64,000 nucleotides of DNA from positions 1,263,145 to 1,327,144 of the forward strand of contig NZ_LT962671.1 of assembly GCF_900199545.1 (NCBI RefSeq), written 5' to 3'. The notes beneath the pieces were generated by a model that ran no database searches, was not told the origin of the DNA, and was given only the letters and a program-made list of their open reading frames with translations. Below are positions 1 to 8,362 of this stretch, in pieces; position 1 is the stretch's first letter; each line of letters starts with the position of its first letter. Source of the DNA: Raoultibacter massiliensis. GTDB taxonomy: Bacteria > Actinomycetota > Coriobacteriia > Coriobacteriales > Eggerthellaceae. The translations under genes and the position numbers were made by a program.

Positions 1-271
1 CGATGCGGCGGGCGCTGAACGCAAGGGCGAACGAGACGACGGCGATCGCCCCTTCGAACACGGCGTAATCGGCGAACCCTATCGTGGGAAACGCCTCGTA
101 CCTGAAAAAAGTCGCGAGCCACGCACGGTAGATCCCGACGCCGAGGAAAGCAAACGGGATCGACCCGATGATCCCGAATACGTTGCGCCAACGCGCGAAA
201 AGACCGCCCCGTCCGCCCGGCGCTTCCCCGCGTTGGACATCGGCCCTCTCCGGCTCTGTGTCGGTATGCAT
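1..271 (-). CDS. LuxR-type membrane regulator, N-terminal part (partial)
   Basis: Only the first 90 codons are inside the window; the gene runs off the left edge. The start at 271 (ATG, preceded in frame by a GTG) follows a GGAGTCGAAGG ribosome site. After about 28 polar residues come hydrophobic stretches with short loops, as in the first membrane helices of a polytopic protein. In Eggerthellaceae, genes with such a start that stand divergently beside flavin-dependent reductases usually end in a LuxR helix-turn-helix; that C-terminal domain is not visible here, so the regulator call is inference from context. It would respond to a substrate and control the neighbouring reductase. It could instead be a plain membrane protein. 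Confidence 0.5.
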   Translation of the reverse strand, partial: MHTDTEPERADVQRGEAPGGRGGLFARWRNVFGIIGSIPFAFLGVGIYRAWLATFFRYEAFPTIGFADYAVFEGAIAVVSFALAFSARRI

Positions 272-390
272 CACCTTCGACTCCCCTCGTTGGCTAAACC
301 CCGCCCGGCCCCAGCCGCGCAACCATCCGTTTTACGCCTCCCTGAGCCTCAATCATAGCGAACCGCTTCCCACAAGCAAGGGGTTACGCG

Positions 391-412
391 GGGGGTTATG
401 CATTTAACCCCC
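391..412. promoter_or_regulatory. Inverted repeat in the divergent intergenic region, candidate operator
   Basis: Perfect 8-bp arms GGGGGTTA and TAACCCCC are separated by six bases. A second partial copy of the left arm (GGGGTTAC) lies ten bases upstream. The repeat sits 120 bp from the membrane-regulator start and 150 bp from the reductase start, so it is well placed to be the binding site of the divergent regulator. The rest of the 289-bp gap (272-560) shows only the reductase ribosome site. Confidence 0.4.
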
Positions 413-560
413 AAGGCCAATGGACGCTCTTGCTTCTGCGGAATACGGTTGGCTCGCACAAGGCCAGGGAAGCGTCTCGCGAAGATGCGGCCACAAAGAT
501 AGCCCGCCTGCACCGAGCGAAAGAATCCTCGGTCGGGCGAGCCAGATAAGGAGGATACCT

Positions 561-2375
561 ATGAAAGCATTGTCACGGCGTTCTTTTCTCACGGGTTCGG
601 CGGTAGCGGCAGCATGCGGCGGCCTCGCATTGGCGGGCTGCTCCCCTTCGCCGACAGGTTCACCGCAATCGGCCTCGTCGGCCAACGGCGCCTACGTCGG
701 CAGCGGCATGGGAAAGCACGGCAACTTCGACATAGAGGTCGTTATGAAGGACGGTGCCATCGAACGCATCACCGTGCTGTCCTCGAACGAGACCCTCGGT
801 ATCGGCGACGTCGCCATGGAAACGCTTTCCAACCTCATCGTGGAGAACCAGACGCTCGACGTCGATGCCGTGTCGGGCGCGTCGCTGACGAGCATGGCGT
901 TCATGCAGGCGGTAGAAAGCGCCATCGAAGCCTCGGGGGCGAAAGCGAGCGACTTCAAGAAAAACGGGCACGCGGCACCTTCGATCGATGCGGACATGCC
1001 GACAGAGGCCGATATCGTGGTCGTCGGATCGGGCGGTGCGGGATTCGCGGCGGCCATCACGGCGGCGCGCCTCGACAAGAAAGTCATCTTCCTCGAGAAG
1101 CTCGGCGTCCGAGGCGGATCGACAGCGCTTTCGGGCGGCGAGATGGCGGCACCCGGCCACTGGATCCAAAACCACGAAGGCATCGAGGACAGCCCCGAGC
1201 TTTTGGCCGAAGACATGCTCAAAGGCGGCGACTACATAGGTGATCCCGATCTCGTCAACGTCATCGCCCATGGCGTGCTCGACGCAACGCAGTGGCTCAC
1301 CTACGAAGGCGGGGTTTCCTGGGAGAACAACCTTCTGTTCTTCGGAGGCCATTCCGTGCGCAGGAGCATCATCCCCAAAGGGCATATCGGAAACGCAATG
1401 ACGACGGCTCTGACCGAGCGGTGCAAGAAGCTCGACAACATCACGCTCGTCGACTACATGAAGGCGACCGAGCTCGTAACCGACGCGAGCGGAGCGGTGA
1501 CCGGCGTCAAGGCGGAAAGCACCGTTTCGGGCGAGCCTTACGAGTTCAAGGCGAAAGCGGTCGTCCTCGCAACGGGAGGCTTCGGATCCAACGTGGAGAA
1601 GCGCACCCAATACAACGCCGATATGGGCAAGGAAATCGGCTCGACCGACTGCGTAGGGGCTATGGGGGAAGGACTCGACATGGCTTCGGCCATCGGTGCC
1701 GAGCTCATCGACATGGAATACATCCAAACATACCCCGTCTGCGACGTCGAAACGGGAGCGCTCATCTACATCGACGACCTTCGCCTCGAGGGCCGCACGA
1801 TCATGTTCAACAAGGAAGGCGACCGCTTCGTCGAAGAACTCGACCGTCGCGACGTCATATCCAAGGCCATCGTCGCGCAAACGGGCGGCGTCGCCTACGA
1901 GCTCTTCACCCAGGAAGCCGCCGATGAAACCGGCGTCGTGCAAACGCACATCCACGAATACGAGAACCTGACGGCCCGAAACCTCATCGCCACCGCAGAT
2001 ACCATCGAGGAAGCATGCGAACCGTTCGGCATCGACGCCGCGGAACTCAAGAAGACGATCGAGCGCTGGAACGAATTCTGCAAGCAGGGCAAAGACGAAG
2101 ATTTCAATTTCCGCGCCGACCTCGTGCCGATCGAAGAGGGTCCTTACTACATATTCACGTGCAAGCCCGCCGTCCATTACACCATGGGCGGCCTCCACAT
2201 CAACGTCGACGCCGAAGTGCTCGACGAGTCGGGCAATCCGATTCCCGGACTCTACGCGGCAGGCGAGGTCGCCGGCCATAAGATGGGCACGAACCGCCTC
2301 GGATCGACCTCTATGGCCGACATCTACACGTTCGGCCGCATTGCCGGCGCAAACGCAGCGGAGTTCGCATCGTAG
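561..2375 (+). CDS. FAD/FMN-dependent fumarate reductase-like flavoprotein, Tat lipoprotein
   Basis: This 604-residue exported reductase of the fumarate/urocanate reductase family takes electrons through covalent FMN to FAD and then to an enoate-type substrate. Residues 5-27 hold a twin-arginine signal (RRSFLTG) ending in the lipobox LAGC, so Cys27 would anchor it outside the membrane. The FMN-binding domain (about 45-125) has the SGAS flavinylation motif at 105-108. The FAD domain starts with GSGGAG at 156-161. Likely substrate-binding and proton-transfer residues are Arg430 (RRD), His539 (HYTMGG) and Arg579 (TNRLG). The His of the fumarate reductase THP motif is replaced by Tyr (QTYP), so fumarate may not be the substrate. 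The start at 561 follows AAGGAGG; the open frame extends upstream without a ribosome site. Confidence 0.88.
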   Translation: MKALSRRSFLTGSAVAAACGGLALAGCSPSPTGSPQSASSANGAYVGSGMGKHGNFDIEVVMKDGAIERITVLSSNETLGIGDVAMETLSNLIVENQTLDVDAVSGASLTSMAFMQAVESAIEASGAKASDFKKNGHAAPSIDADMPTEADIVVVGSGGAGFAAAITAARLDKKVIFLEKLGVRGGSTALSGGEMAAPGHWIQNHEGIEDSPELLAEDMLKGGDYIGDPDLVNVIAHGVLDATQWLTYEGGVSWENNLLFFGGHSVRRSIIPKGHIGNAMTTALTERCKKLDNITLVDYMKATELVTDASGAVTGVKAESTVSGEPYEFKAKAVVLATGGFGSNVEKRTQYNADMGKEIGSTDCVGAMGEGLDMASAIGAELIDMEYIQTYPVCDVETGALIYIDDLRLEGRTIMFNKEGDRFVEELDRRDVISKAIVAQTGGVAYELFTQEAADETGVVQTHIHEYENLTARNLIATADTIEEACEPFGIDAAELKKTIERWNEFCKQGKDEDFNFRADLVPIEEGPYYIFTCKPAVHYTMGGLHINVDAEVLDESGNPIPGLYAAGEVAGHKMGTNRLGSTSMADIYTFGRIAGANAAEFAS

Positions 2376-2400
2376 AAGCTGCACGGCCAAGAGCATCCCG

Positions 2401-2433
2401 GCGCCGGATTCCCCCGAATCCGGCGCTTTTCTT
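2401..2433 (+). terminator. Rho-independent terminator after the flavin reductase
   Basis: An 11-bp perfect stem (GCGCCGGATTC / GAATCCGGCGC) with a four-base loop is followed by TTTTCTT. It ends the single-gene reductase transcript 25 bp after the stop. Confidence 0.9.
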
Positions 2434-2563
2434 ATGCCGCCCGCACTCGATCCTTCATTCGAACAACAGACTATCGGCGTAGTGCGCTTGCGGTTCTTGC
2501 AGTAGAATAGGCGAAGCTGAGACGAGTTCGTTTTCGAGATCACAGAAAAGGATATGACCCCTG

Positions 2564-4063
2564 ATGGCTGACACTTCATCGAACCGACCCGTGCGCGTAA
2601 GATTCGCACCCTCCCCGACCGGCATGCTCCACATCGGCGGCGCGCGTACGGCAATCTACAACTGGGCGTTCGCGCGCGCGATGGGCGGCACGTTCATCCT
2701 CCGCATCGAAGACACCGATCCCGAGCGCTCGACCGAAGAGAACACCCAGATCATACTTCGCGCTATGAAATGGCTCGGACTCGATTGGGACGAAGGCCCC
2801 GAAATCGGAGGCGCGTTCGGCCCGTATTTCCAAATGCAGCGCACCGACACGTATGCCGAGGCGCTCGAAACCCTGAAGGAGCGCGGGTTCGCCTATCCCT
2901 GCTTCTGCACCAAAGAGGAGCTCGACGCCAAGCGCGAGGCGGCCGAGAAGGAGGAGGGCGGCTACGCCGGATACGATCGCACCTGCCGCGCGCTCGATCC
3001 CGAGGCTGCCGCTGCGCGCATCGCCGCCGGAGAGCCGCACGTCTGGCGCCTGAAGGTTCCCGACGATCACGGCCCCATCGAATTCGAGGATGCGGTTTAC
3101 GGCTCCCTGAGCTTTCCTGCCGACGTCATGGACGACATGATCCTCGTGCGCACCGACGGCACCCCCACCTACAACTTCGCCGTGGTCTGCGATGACGCAA
3201 ACATGCAGATCAGCCATGTTATCCGCGGCGACGACCACCTCTCGAACACCCCGCGCCAGATACTTATCTACGAGGCGCTCGGGTTTCCCGTGCCCACTTT
3301 CGCACACCTGTCCATGATCCTCGGACCCGACGGCAAGAAGCTCTCCAAGCGCCACGGGGCCACCTCGGTGGAAGAATACTGCGAACGTGGCTACCTGCCC
3401 GATGCGCTCGTGAACTTCCTCGCGCTTTTGGGCTGGTCCCTCGACGGCGAAACCACCATCATCGAGCGCGACGTGCTCACATCCAAGTTCTCGCTCGACC
3501 GTGTAACCAAGAAGGACGCGGTGTTCGACGAAACGAAGCTCGATTGGATGAACGGCGTCTACATCCGCGAGATGACCCCCGGCCAGTGGGTGCAGGCCTC
3601 GCTTCCCTGGCTGTTCAAAGCGGGAGCCACAGCCGAGGACATCGCCGCGCGACCCGATTGGTACCTCGCCCTCTATCCGCTCGTCGCCGAACGCCTCGTG
3701 CGCCTCGACGAAACGGCAGACAAACTCGCCTACATGTTCTGGGGCGCCGATGTAGAGCTCGACGAGAAGAGCGTGGCGAAGGTGCTTGCGAAAGAGGGCG
3801 CCCGCGCCGACGAAGCGCTGCGCGGATGCCGCGCTATCCTCGCCGACGAGGGCGTTGCGTGGGAATGCGAGCCTCTGCAGGAAGCGTGCCGCACCCTCAC
3901 CGAAACGCTCGATATGAAAGCCAAGCTCGTCTTCCAGCCGTTGCGCGTGGCCGTATGCGGCAACATGGTTTCGCCGCCGCTGTTCGAAAGCATCGAGCTG
4001 CTTCCCCGCGAAGACGTGCTCGCGCGCATCGACAAGACTATTGCGGAGGTGTTCGGTGGCTAA
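2564..4063 (+). CDS. gltX: Glutamate--tRNA ligase
   Basis: This class I aminoacyl-tRNA synthetase charges tRNA-Glu with glutamate. It has 499 residues, normal for the bacterial family. The class I signatures are HIGG at 23-26 and KLSKR at 259-263, the latter the ATP-binding KMSKS variant. The zinc-site region near 115-140 keeps CFC and a downstream Cys. The C-terminal anticodon-binding helical domain is complete. The next gene starts at a GTG inside the last codons, so the two are probably translationally coupled. A weak ribosome site (AAAGGAT) lies 11 bp upstream of the ATG. Confidence 0.96.
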   Translation: MADTSSNRPVRVRFAPSPTGMLHIGGARTAIYNWAFARAMGGTFILRIEDTDPERSTEENTQIILRAMKWLGLDWDEGPEIGGAFGPYFQMQRTDTYAEALETLKERGFAYPCFCTKEELDAKREAAEKEEGGYAGYDRTCRALDPEAAAARIAAGEPHVWRLKVPDDHGPIEFEDAVYGSLSFPADVMDDMILVRTDGTPTYNFAVVCDDANMQISHVIRGDDHLSNTPRQILIYEALGFPVPTFAHLSMILGPDGKKLSKRHGATSVEEYCERGYLPDALVNFLALLGWSLDGETTIIERDVLTSKFSLDRVTKKDAVFDETKLDWMNGVYIREMTPGQWVQASLPWLFKAGATAEDIAARPDWYLALYPLVAERLVRLDETADKLAYMFWGADVELDEKSVAKVLAKEGARADEALRGCRAILADEGVAWECEPLQEACRTLTETLDMKAKLVFQPLRVAVCGNMVSPPLFESIELLPREDVLARIDKTIAEVFGG

Positions 4064-5222
4064 CGAACGCGACGAGGGTCTCGAAAATCTTGCAGAAGAG
4101 ACGTTCGACGAGGCGATGGCCCGCGAAGAAGAACGCGAGGCTTCGGGCGAGGAGCCCCACAAGGCGCCCGCCAAGGTGATCGTCGTGCGTGACTACTGCG
4201 TGCGCCACAAAGGGGCTTCCTGCAACCGCTGCGAAGTCGCCTGCCCCAAAAGCGCCATCTCGTTTTCCGACGACGATCTGCCGGTTGTCGATCAGGAACT
4301 CTGCACGCGATGCGGCATTTGCTTCGGCATCTGCGACGCCCTTTCCTCAACCCGCATCACCATGATCGATCTGCATGCCCGCATCCGCCGCATTGCGCTT
4401 CGCGGAGAGGATGTCTACCTCACCTGCAAGGAAAACATCTTCCCGGGGCTCGATCCCGCGGCCAACGTGGTCGTACTGCCATGCCTGGCGTGCCTCTCCC
4501 CTGAAATTTGGACGCTCGTGCTCGCAGAGAACATCCGAGTGAAAGTCGCCTGCGATCTGAGCTACTGCGCCGATTGCGAGCGCGCCGGGGAGATGGCCGA
4601 GATGCTCTACTCGCACGCGATCGAATCGGCGGAATCCTGGACGGGCGAAAAGGTGCTGTTCGCCACCGAGATCCCCGAAAAGGAACAGCTCCTGAAAAAC
4701 CTCGCAAACCCCACCGGGGTCGACCGCCGCGCCGCCTTTACCAATCTGGTGGGCGACGTAGGCGATATCGCTTCGGGAAAACGCCGGCTGCGCAACTCAG
4801 AAGTGCTCCAGCAGTTCTACGAGCGGCGCGAACGGGCACGGGCCATCGCGAAGCTGAACCTCGCCGAAGACGACGTCTTCAACAACTTCGTGCCCATGGG
4901 CATGACGAAAAAGACCATGACCCCCAAAAGGCAGCTGCTGCTCGAAGCCATCGATCGCAAGCCGGAAATCGCGAAACGCATCCCCGTGTACCTTTCCGAA
5001 ACCGACTGCAGCCTCTGCGCCAACGTGCTCGAATGCACGAAAGCCTGCCCGACCGGTGCGCGGTTCCCCGATCCCGAAACCGGCGTTCTCTCGATGGACG
5101 CGCGTTACTGCATCGGATGCGGAATCTGCATCGAAGCATGTCCCGAAGGTGCAATCGACATGGTTGAGACGACGGCCGAAGCCCTCCTGCCCGCCGCAGG
5201 CAGTCGGGACGAAGAATCCTGA
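4056..5222 (+). CDS. Multi-cluster ferredoxin-like protein of unknown function
   Basis: The start is GTG at 4056, six bases after GGAGG, overlapping gltX by 8 bp. The product is about 388 residues. An acidic N-terminus is followed by a two-cluster ferredoxin module (CNRCEVACPKSAI, CTRCGICFGIC), a middle part with further cysteines (CLACL, CDLSYCADC), and a second two-cluster module at the C-terminus (CSLCANVLECTKACP, CIGCGICIEACP). There is no signal peptide or membrane helix, so it is probably cytoplasmic and carries several [4Fe-4S] clusters. It resembles ferredoxin-domain proteins of anaerobes whose partner is unknown. Coupling to gltX is clear from the overlap but does not reveal a function. 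Confidence 0.85.
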   Translation: MANERDEGLENLAEETFDEAMAREEEREASGEEPHKAPAKVIVVRDYCVRHKGASCNRCEVACPKSAISFSDDDLPVVDQELCTRCGICFGICDALSSTRITMIDLHARIRRIALRGEDVYLTCKENIFPGLDPAANVVVLPCLACLSPEIWTLVLAENIRVKVACDLSYCADCERAGEMAEMLYSHAIESAESWTGEKVLFATEIPEKEQLLKNLANPTGVDRRAAFTNLVGDVGDIASGKRRLRNSEVLQQFYERRERARAIAKLNLAEDDVFNNFVPMGMTKKTMTPKRQLLLEAIDRKPEIAKRIPVYLSETDCSLCANVLECTKACPTGARFPDPETGVLSMDARYCIGCGICIEACPEGAIDMVETTAEALLPAAGSRDEES

Positions 5223-5229
5223 AACAAAT

Positions 5230-5267
5230 AAACCGACTGTCCGGATGCGCATCCGGACAGTCGGTTT
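5230..5267. terminator. Bidirectional terminator, 38-bp perfect palindrome
   Basis: Two perfect 19-bp arms meet without a spacer (left arm AAACCGACTGTCCGGATGC), with AAA/TTT at the outer ends. It lies between convergent genes ending at 5222 and 5271 and can end transcription from both sides. Confidence 0.85.
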
Positions 5268-5270
5268 CAG

Positions 5271-5894
5271 CTAGGCGTTTTCGCCCCGCTCCCCTCTCGC
5301 CGCAAGCGCTCCCTTGCCCGCAAGCGCGCGCATCGCCGCCGACACGCGCTTCTTCTCGGACTCGTTTTCATACGCGGCCACCGCAGGGGCGACGAACCCG
5401 TAGTAGAGCATCTTCACAAGCGGGCCGACAACGAAGAAGTTGAAGCAGAACGCCGCGATCCACGTCGCCGGGAACAGCGACGAATACGCCTCCCATGTGA
5501 TGTTTTCGAAGCCGCCTCCCGTAACGGCCAATCCGAAAACGCCCATGATCGAGGCCATGAACAATACGTTGGCAAGCGTAATCGCAACAGATCGGACAAC
5601 GCCGTCGAGACGCTTCGCAAGCACGTTGTCGGCAAAGCGCCCGACGATCGGATTTGCGATCAGCAGCCGCACGGTCAACGCAATGGCGAACATGACGGGG
5701 TACTCGTACAGGGAAAGCGCGAAATGCAACGGCGAATGGTCGTCGGTATGAAGATTCCAGTTGAACGTGACCATAACGGCAACCATGAAAAACACCATCA
5801 TGATCTGAAACACGGTCTTGCCCGCCTTGTCGCGCGGGGCGCCCGCCTTCCCGGTAATGCAATCTCTATAACGTATCTGCTGCGTATGCTTCAT
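5271..5894 (-). CDS. DUF2798 membrane protein
   Basis: This 207-residue membrane protein has two internally similar halves. Each has a helix rich in Met/Val/Phe followed by a Pro- or Gly-containing second helix (TFNWN... then IANPIVGRFA; then MGVFGLAV... and VVGPLVKMLY). This is the DUF2798 repeat, a family of small inner-membrane proteins without assigned biochemistry. The chosen start at 5894 has AGAAGGG upstream; the open frame continues a further 300 bp but that part is basic, Cys-rich and unlike a protein. The tail is charged and cytoplasmic. It is monocistronic and faces the ferredoxin gene. Confidence 0.8.
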   Translation of the reverse strand: MKHTQQIRYRDCITGKAGAPRDKAGKTVFQIMMVFFMVAVMVTFNWNLHTDDHSPLHFALSLYEYPVMFAIALTVRLLIANPIVGRFADNVLAKRLDGVVRSVAITLANVLFMASIMGVFGLAVTGGGFENITWEAYSSLFPATWIAAFCFNFFVVGPLVKMLYYGFVAPAVAAYENESEKKRVSAAMRALAGKGALAARGERGENA

Positions 5895-6403
5895 GTTGTT
5901 CGTTGACCCTTCTTTCTCTCGTTTGGTTTTCGGCGGATATCGGTTTCGACGCCAAAGCAACCGCAAAGGCCGGCTGCGCACGGCGAACCGGCTCGGCCGA
6001 AACCGCTGAAAGCGCAGCCGCACGCAAACATGCGAAAGAAAACCGAAGTCGCACGCCTGGCAAAAAAGCGCATATGCCGCCCGCTCGCAAGCATGCAAAG
6101 CACGCAGCTTCGATAAGCAGTTGTTTTGGCTTTGGGCTTTCAGAACCTCGCATCTGAGCGAGTAAAGCGATTCGGACGCCGCCCGAACAGGAATACCCAA
6201 GAATAACCTACCGATGATCAGGTGCTTACCTGATCATCATACGAGTATACTCCCGCATCGTCGCACAGAATCCGACGGAACCGCCTCGATAGAATATCCT
6301 CACATGCGCATCATAGCGTATACTCTTGCCCACGCGCACCGATTCGCGCGCATCGCGCGCCTCGTTCGCAAGACCCCGCACGTACCGACTTCGAAGGAGA
6401 ACG
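5895..6403. other. 509-bp gap between divergent genes
   Basis: No convincing gene lies here; open frames are short, very basic and lack ribosome sites. The visible signals are the 11-bp-arm palindrome at 6213-6238, the palindrome GAGTATACTC at 6243-6252, and a -10-like TATACT at 6319-6324 about 80 bp before the NUDIX start. Confidence 0.6.
6213..6238. promoter_or_regulatory. Strong operator-like inverted repeat
   Basis: Perfect 11-bp arms GATGATCAGGT / ACCTGATCATC surround a GCTT spacer. The symmetry and size fit a dimeric TetR- or MarR-type repressor site. There is no T-tract, so it is not a terminator. No regulator gene is adjacent, so the cognate protein is probably encoded elsewhere. Confidence 0.5.
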
Positions 6404-7051
6404 ATGGAGCATCGGGACTCGCCCCCTCCCGGCAACACCCCGCCCCGGACGGCCTTTGAGGACATCCCTTCCCAGCGGGAAACCCTGTTTCGCAACGTGC
6501 TCGCCTACCAGCCCGTCAACGAGCAGGAAGCGGCCGACAAACAGGTAATCCTCAACTGTCTCAAAACCCAGCCCGACTGCTTCGACCGCTCGGCGCTCGC
6601 ACATATGGCGTGCTCGATCTGGACGGTCGATCCCGCAAAAACCAAAACCCTCATGGTGTACCACAACATCTACGACTCATGGTCGTGGATCGGCGGGCAC
6701 GCCGACGGGCAATGCGATCTCGCCGCAGTCGCGCTGCGCGAGCTTGAAGAGGAAACGGGCATATCCGATGCGCGGCTCGCCCCGTGCGGCATCTATTCGC
6801 TCGAAGTGCTGACGGTTGACGGGCACGTCAAACGCGGCGAATACGTCGGTTCGCATCTGCACCTTAACGTAACCTACCTCGCCATCGCCTCGCCCAGCGA
6901 ACCGCTTCGCATCAAACCCGACGAAAACAGCGGAGTCAAATGGGTGGCGCTTGACGAGGTTGTCGGCATATCGACCGAACCCTGGATCGCCGAGCGCATT
7001 TACCGCAAGCTCATAGACAAGCTGCCTTCGATCGACCTGAGCACAGGTTAA
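6404..7051 (+). CDS. NUDIX hydrolase
   Basis: This 215-residue protein has the NUDIX box in GGHADGQCDLAAVALRELEE followed by ETGI. The REL-EE-TG core that binds the metal-pyrophosphate is intact, while the first Glu of the textbook motif is Cys, a position that varies in this subgroup. NUDIX enzymes cleave nucleoside diphosphates linked to another moiety; the substrate here cannot be told. The start at 6404 has GAAGGAGAA upstream; the frame is open further 5' without a ribosome site. The region before the box (QEAADKQVILNCL) resembles isopentenyl- and phosphohydrolase-like NUDIX proteins. It is transcribed alone. Confidence 0.85.
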   Translation: MEHRDSPPPGNTPPRTAFEDIPSQRETLFRNVLAYQPVNEQEAADKQVILNCLKTQPDCFDRSALAHMACSIWTVDPAKTKTLMVYHNIYDSWSWIGGHADGQCDLAAVALRELEEETGISDARLAPCGIYSLEVLTVDGHVKRGEYVGSHLHLNVTYLAIASPSEPLRIKPDENSGVKWVALDEVVGISTEPWIAERIYRKLIDKLPSIDLSTG

Positions 7052-7191
7052 GGTTCCCTTAATACCTGTGGGCACTGTGCGCTTTATGGCCGCCGACGGG
7101 ACGGCGAAGAGAAGGCCCAGCGATGTCCTGTGATATCATTCGGGGCAATCACGTCAATCGAACCGAGTACGCGATCGCGCAAGGAGATACG

Positions 7192-8349
7192 ATGAGCGAG
7201 CAGAACCCCGACGGCGCAAGCCCGTCGCCCGACAGCAACGAACCGATGGATCCGAACGGCCAGCCAATGCCCCAATCGGACCAGGCCGTACACCAGCAGC
7301 CAGCTCCGCAAGGGCAGGCCATGCCACAGGGCTATACTCAGCAGATCCCCCAACCGCCGACGTCTCAGTACGGCGCGCCGTCCAGCCCTTACGGGCAGCC
7401 CTATCAGCAGCAGCCTTACTACAACCAGCAACCTTACGGGCAGCCCTATCAGCCGCCTCAACAGCCCCCGTACGGCGCTACGGGATACCAGCCGCCTCAA
7501 CAGCCCCCCTATCCGCCCTATGGCATGCAGGGACAGGAGCCGCCGAAGAAAAAAGTGTGGCCTTGGGTCTTGGTCGGTTGCATCCTCATAGGATTGCTCG
7601 GGTTGGGCGGATGCGTCGGATGCGTCGCCTGCACGGCGGTTATGGCCGATTCCAACCGATCGAGCAGCTATTACGATCCGTACGACTACGGCTACGACTA
7701 CGACTACAACTACGGCTACGACGATGGTTACGATTTCGACTTCGATAGCGACGACTACTCGTCGCTCTTCACGTACAGCTATTCCGACATCATGGCCAGC
7801 AAAGACAGCTACGACAACACGATCGAAGGCGGAATGATCTCGAACGGCATCTACGAAGTCGGCGTCGACATCGAACCGGGGCGCTATTTCATGGAAGGCG
7901 ACCCAACCGTCGAATCCCAATACATCGTATACGAAGCCGCTGATTCTTCGAGCAAGGAATACGACCTCACCGAATCGGTGGTCTATTTCGGCAACTACTA
8001 CGCCGATCTCGAAAAGGGGGATATCATCGTTTTCTCTCCCGTGTCGGATCAACGCATGATGGCGGTCGCCGATGCCGAGTTCTCCCCCGCCGCGCCGTAC
8101 GGAAGCGGGCTGTACCTGGTCGGTACCGACATTCCGGCAGGTACCTATACCGTGAAGTACGAAGACGCTTCGGCCGTAAATGCGTCCATGGAAGCCGCCG
8201 CCTTCCTCATGAAAGACCTCGAATGGGACGACGACAGCATCACCGACCGATACTATGCGGCGAAGGGCGGAAGCCACACCATCACCGTCGCCGATGGGCA
8301 GTGGATCGAAGCGTACGGGGTCACGCTCACGCCCGTCGATGCGTCTTAG
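7192..8349 (+). CDS. Membrane protein with Pro/Gln/Tyr-rich head and tandem extracytoplasmic repeats
   Basis: This 385-residue protein is not recognised as a named family. Residues 1-118 are low complexity, rich in Pro, Gln, Tyr and Gly. One membrane helix spans about 122-151 and contains several Cys. A Tyr/Asp-rich linker (155-190) leads to an outer domain made of two related units, marked by GIYEVGVDIEPGRY and GLYLVGTDIPAGTY. The start at 7192 follows CAAGGAG. A long disordered cytoplasmic head, one helix and a small beta-rich outer domain are common in actinobacterial envelope or sensor proteins, but no function is evident. The thioesterase gene follows after 13 bp. Confidence 0.8.
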   Translation: MSEQNPDGASPSPDSNEPMDPNGQPMPQSDQAVHQQPAPQGQAMPQGYTQQIPQPPTSQYGAPSSPYGQPYQQQPYYNQQPYGQPYQPPQQPPYGATGYQPPQQPPYPPYGMQGQEPPKKKVWPWVLVGCILIGLLGLGGCVGCVACTAVMADSNRSSSYYDPYDYGYDYDYNYGYDDGYDFDFDSDDYSSLFTYSYSDIMASKDSYDNTIEGGMISNGIYEVGVDIEPGRYFMEGDPTVESQYIVYEAADSSSKEYDLTESVVYFGNYYADLEKGDIIVFSPVSDQRMMAVADAEFSPAAPYGSGLYLVGTDIPAGTYTVKYEDASAVNASMEAAAFLMKDLEWDDDSITDRYYAAKGGSHTITVADGQWIEAYGVTLTPVDAS

Positions 8350-8362
8350 GATGGAGGCGAAC

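Noticed and set aside
660..2654. Long minus-strand open frame opposite the flavin reductase and gltX start
   Set aside because: It is Arg/His/Asp-rich, has no domain or ribosome site, and mirrors the codon pattern of the real plus-strand gene in GC-rich DNA.
5903..6157. Plus-strand open frame in the 509-bp gap
   Set aside because: It is very basic and Ala/Lys-rich, without a ribosome site or domain.
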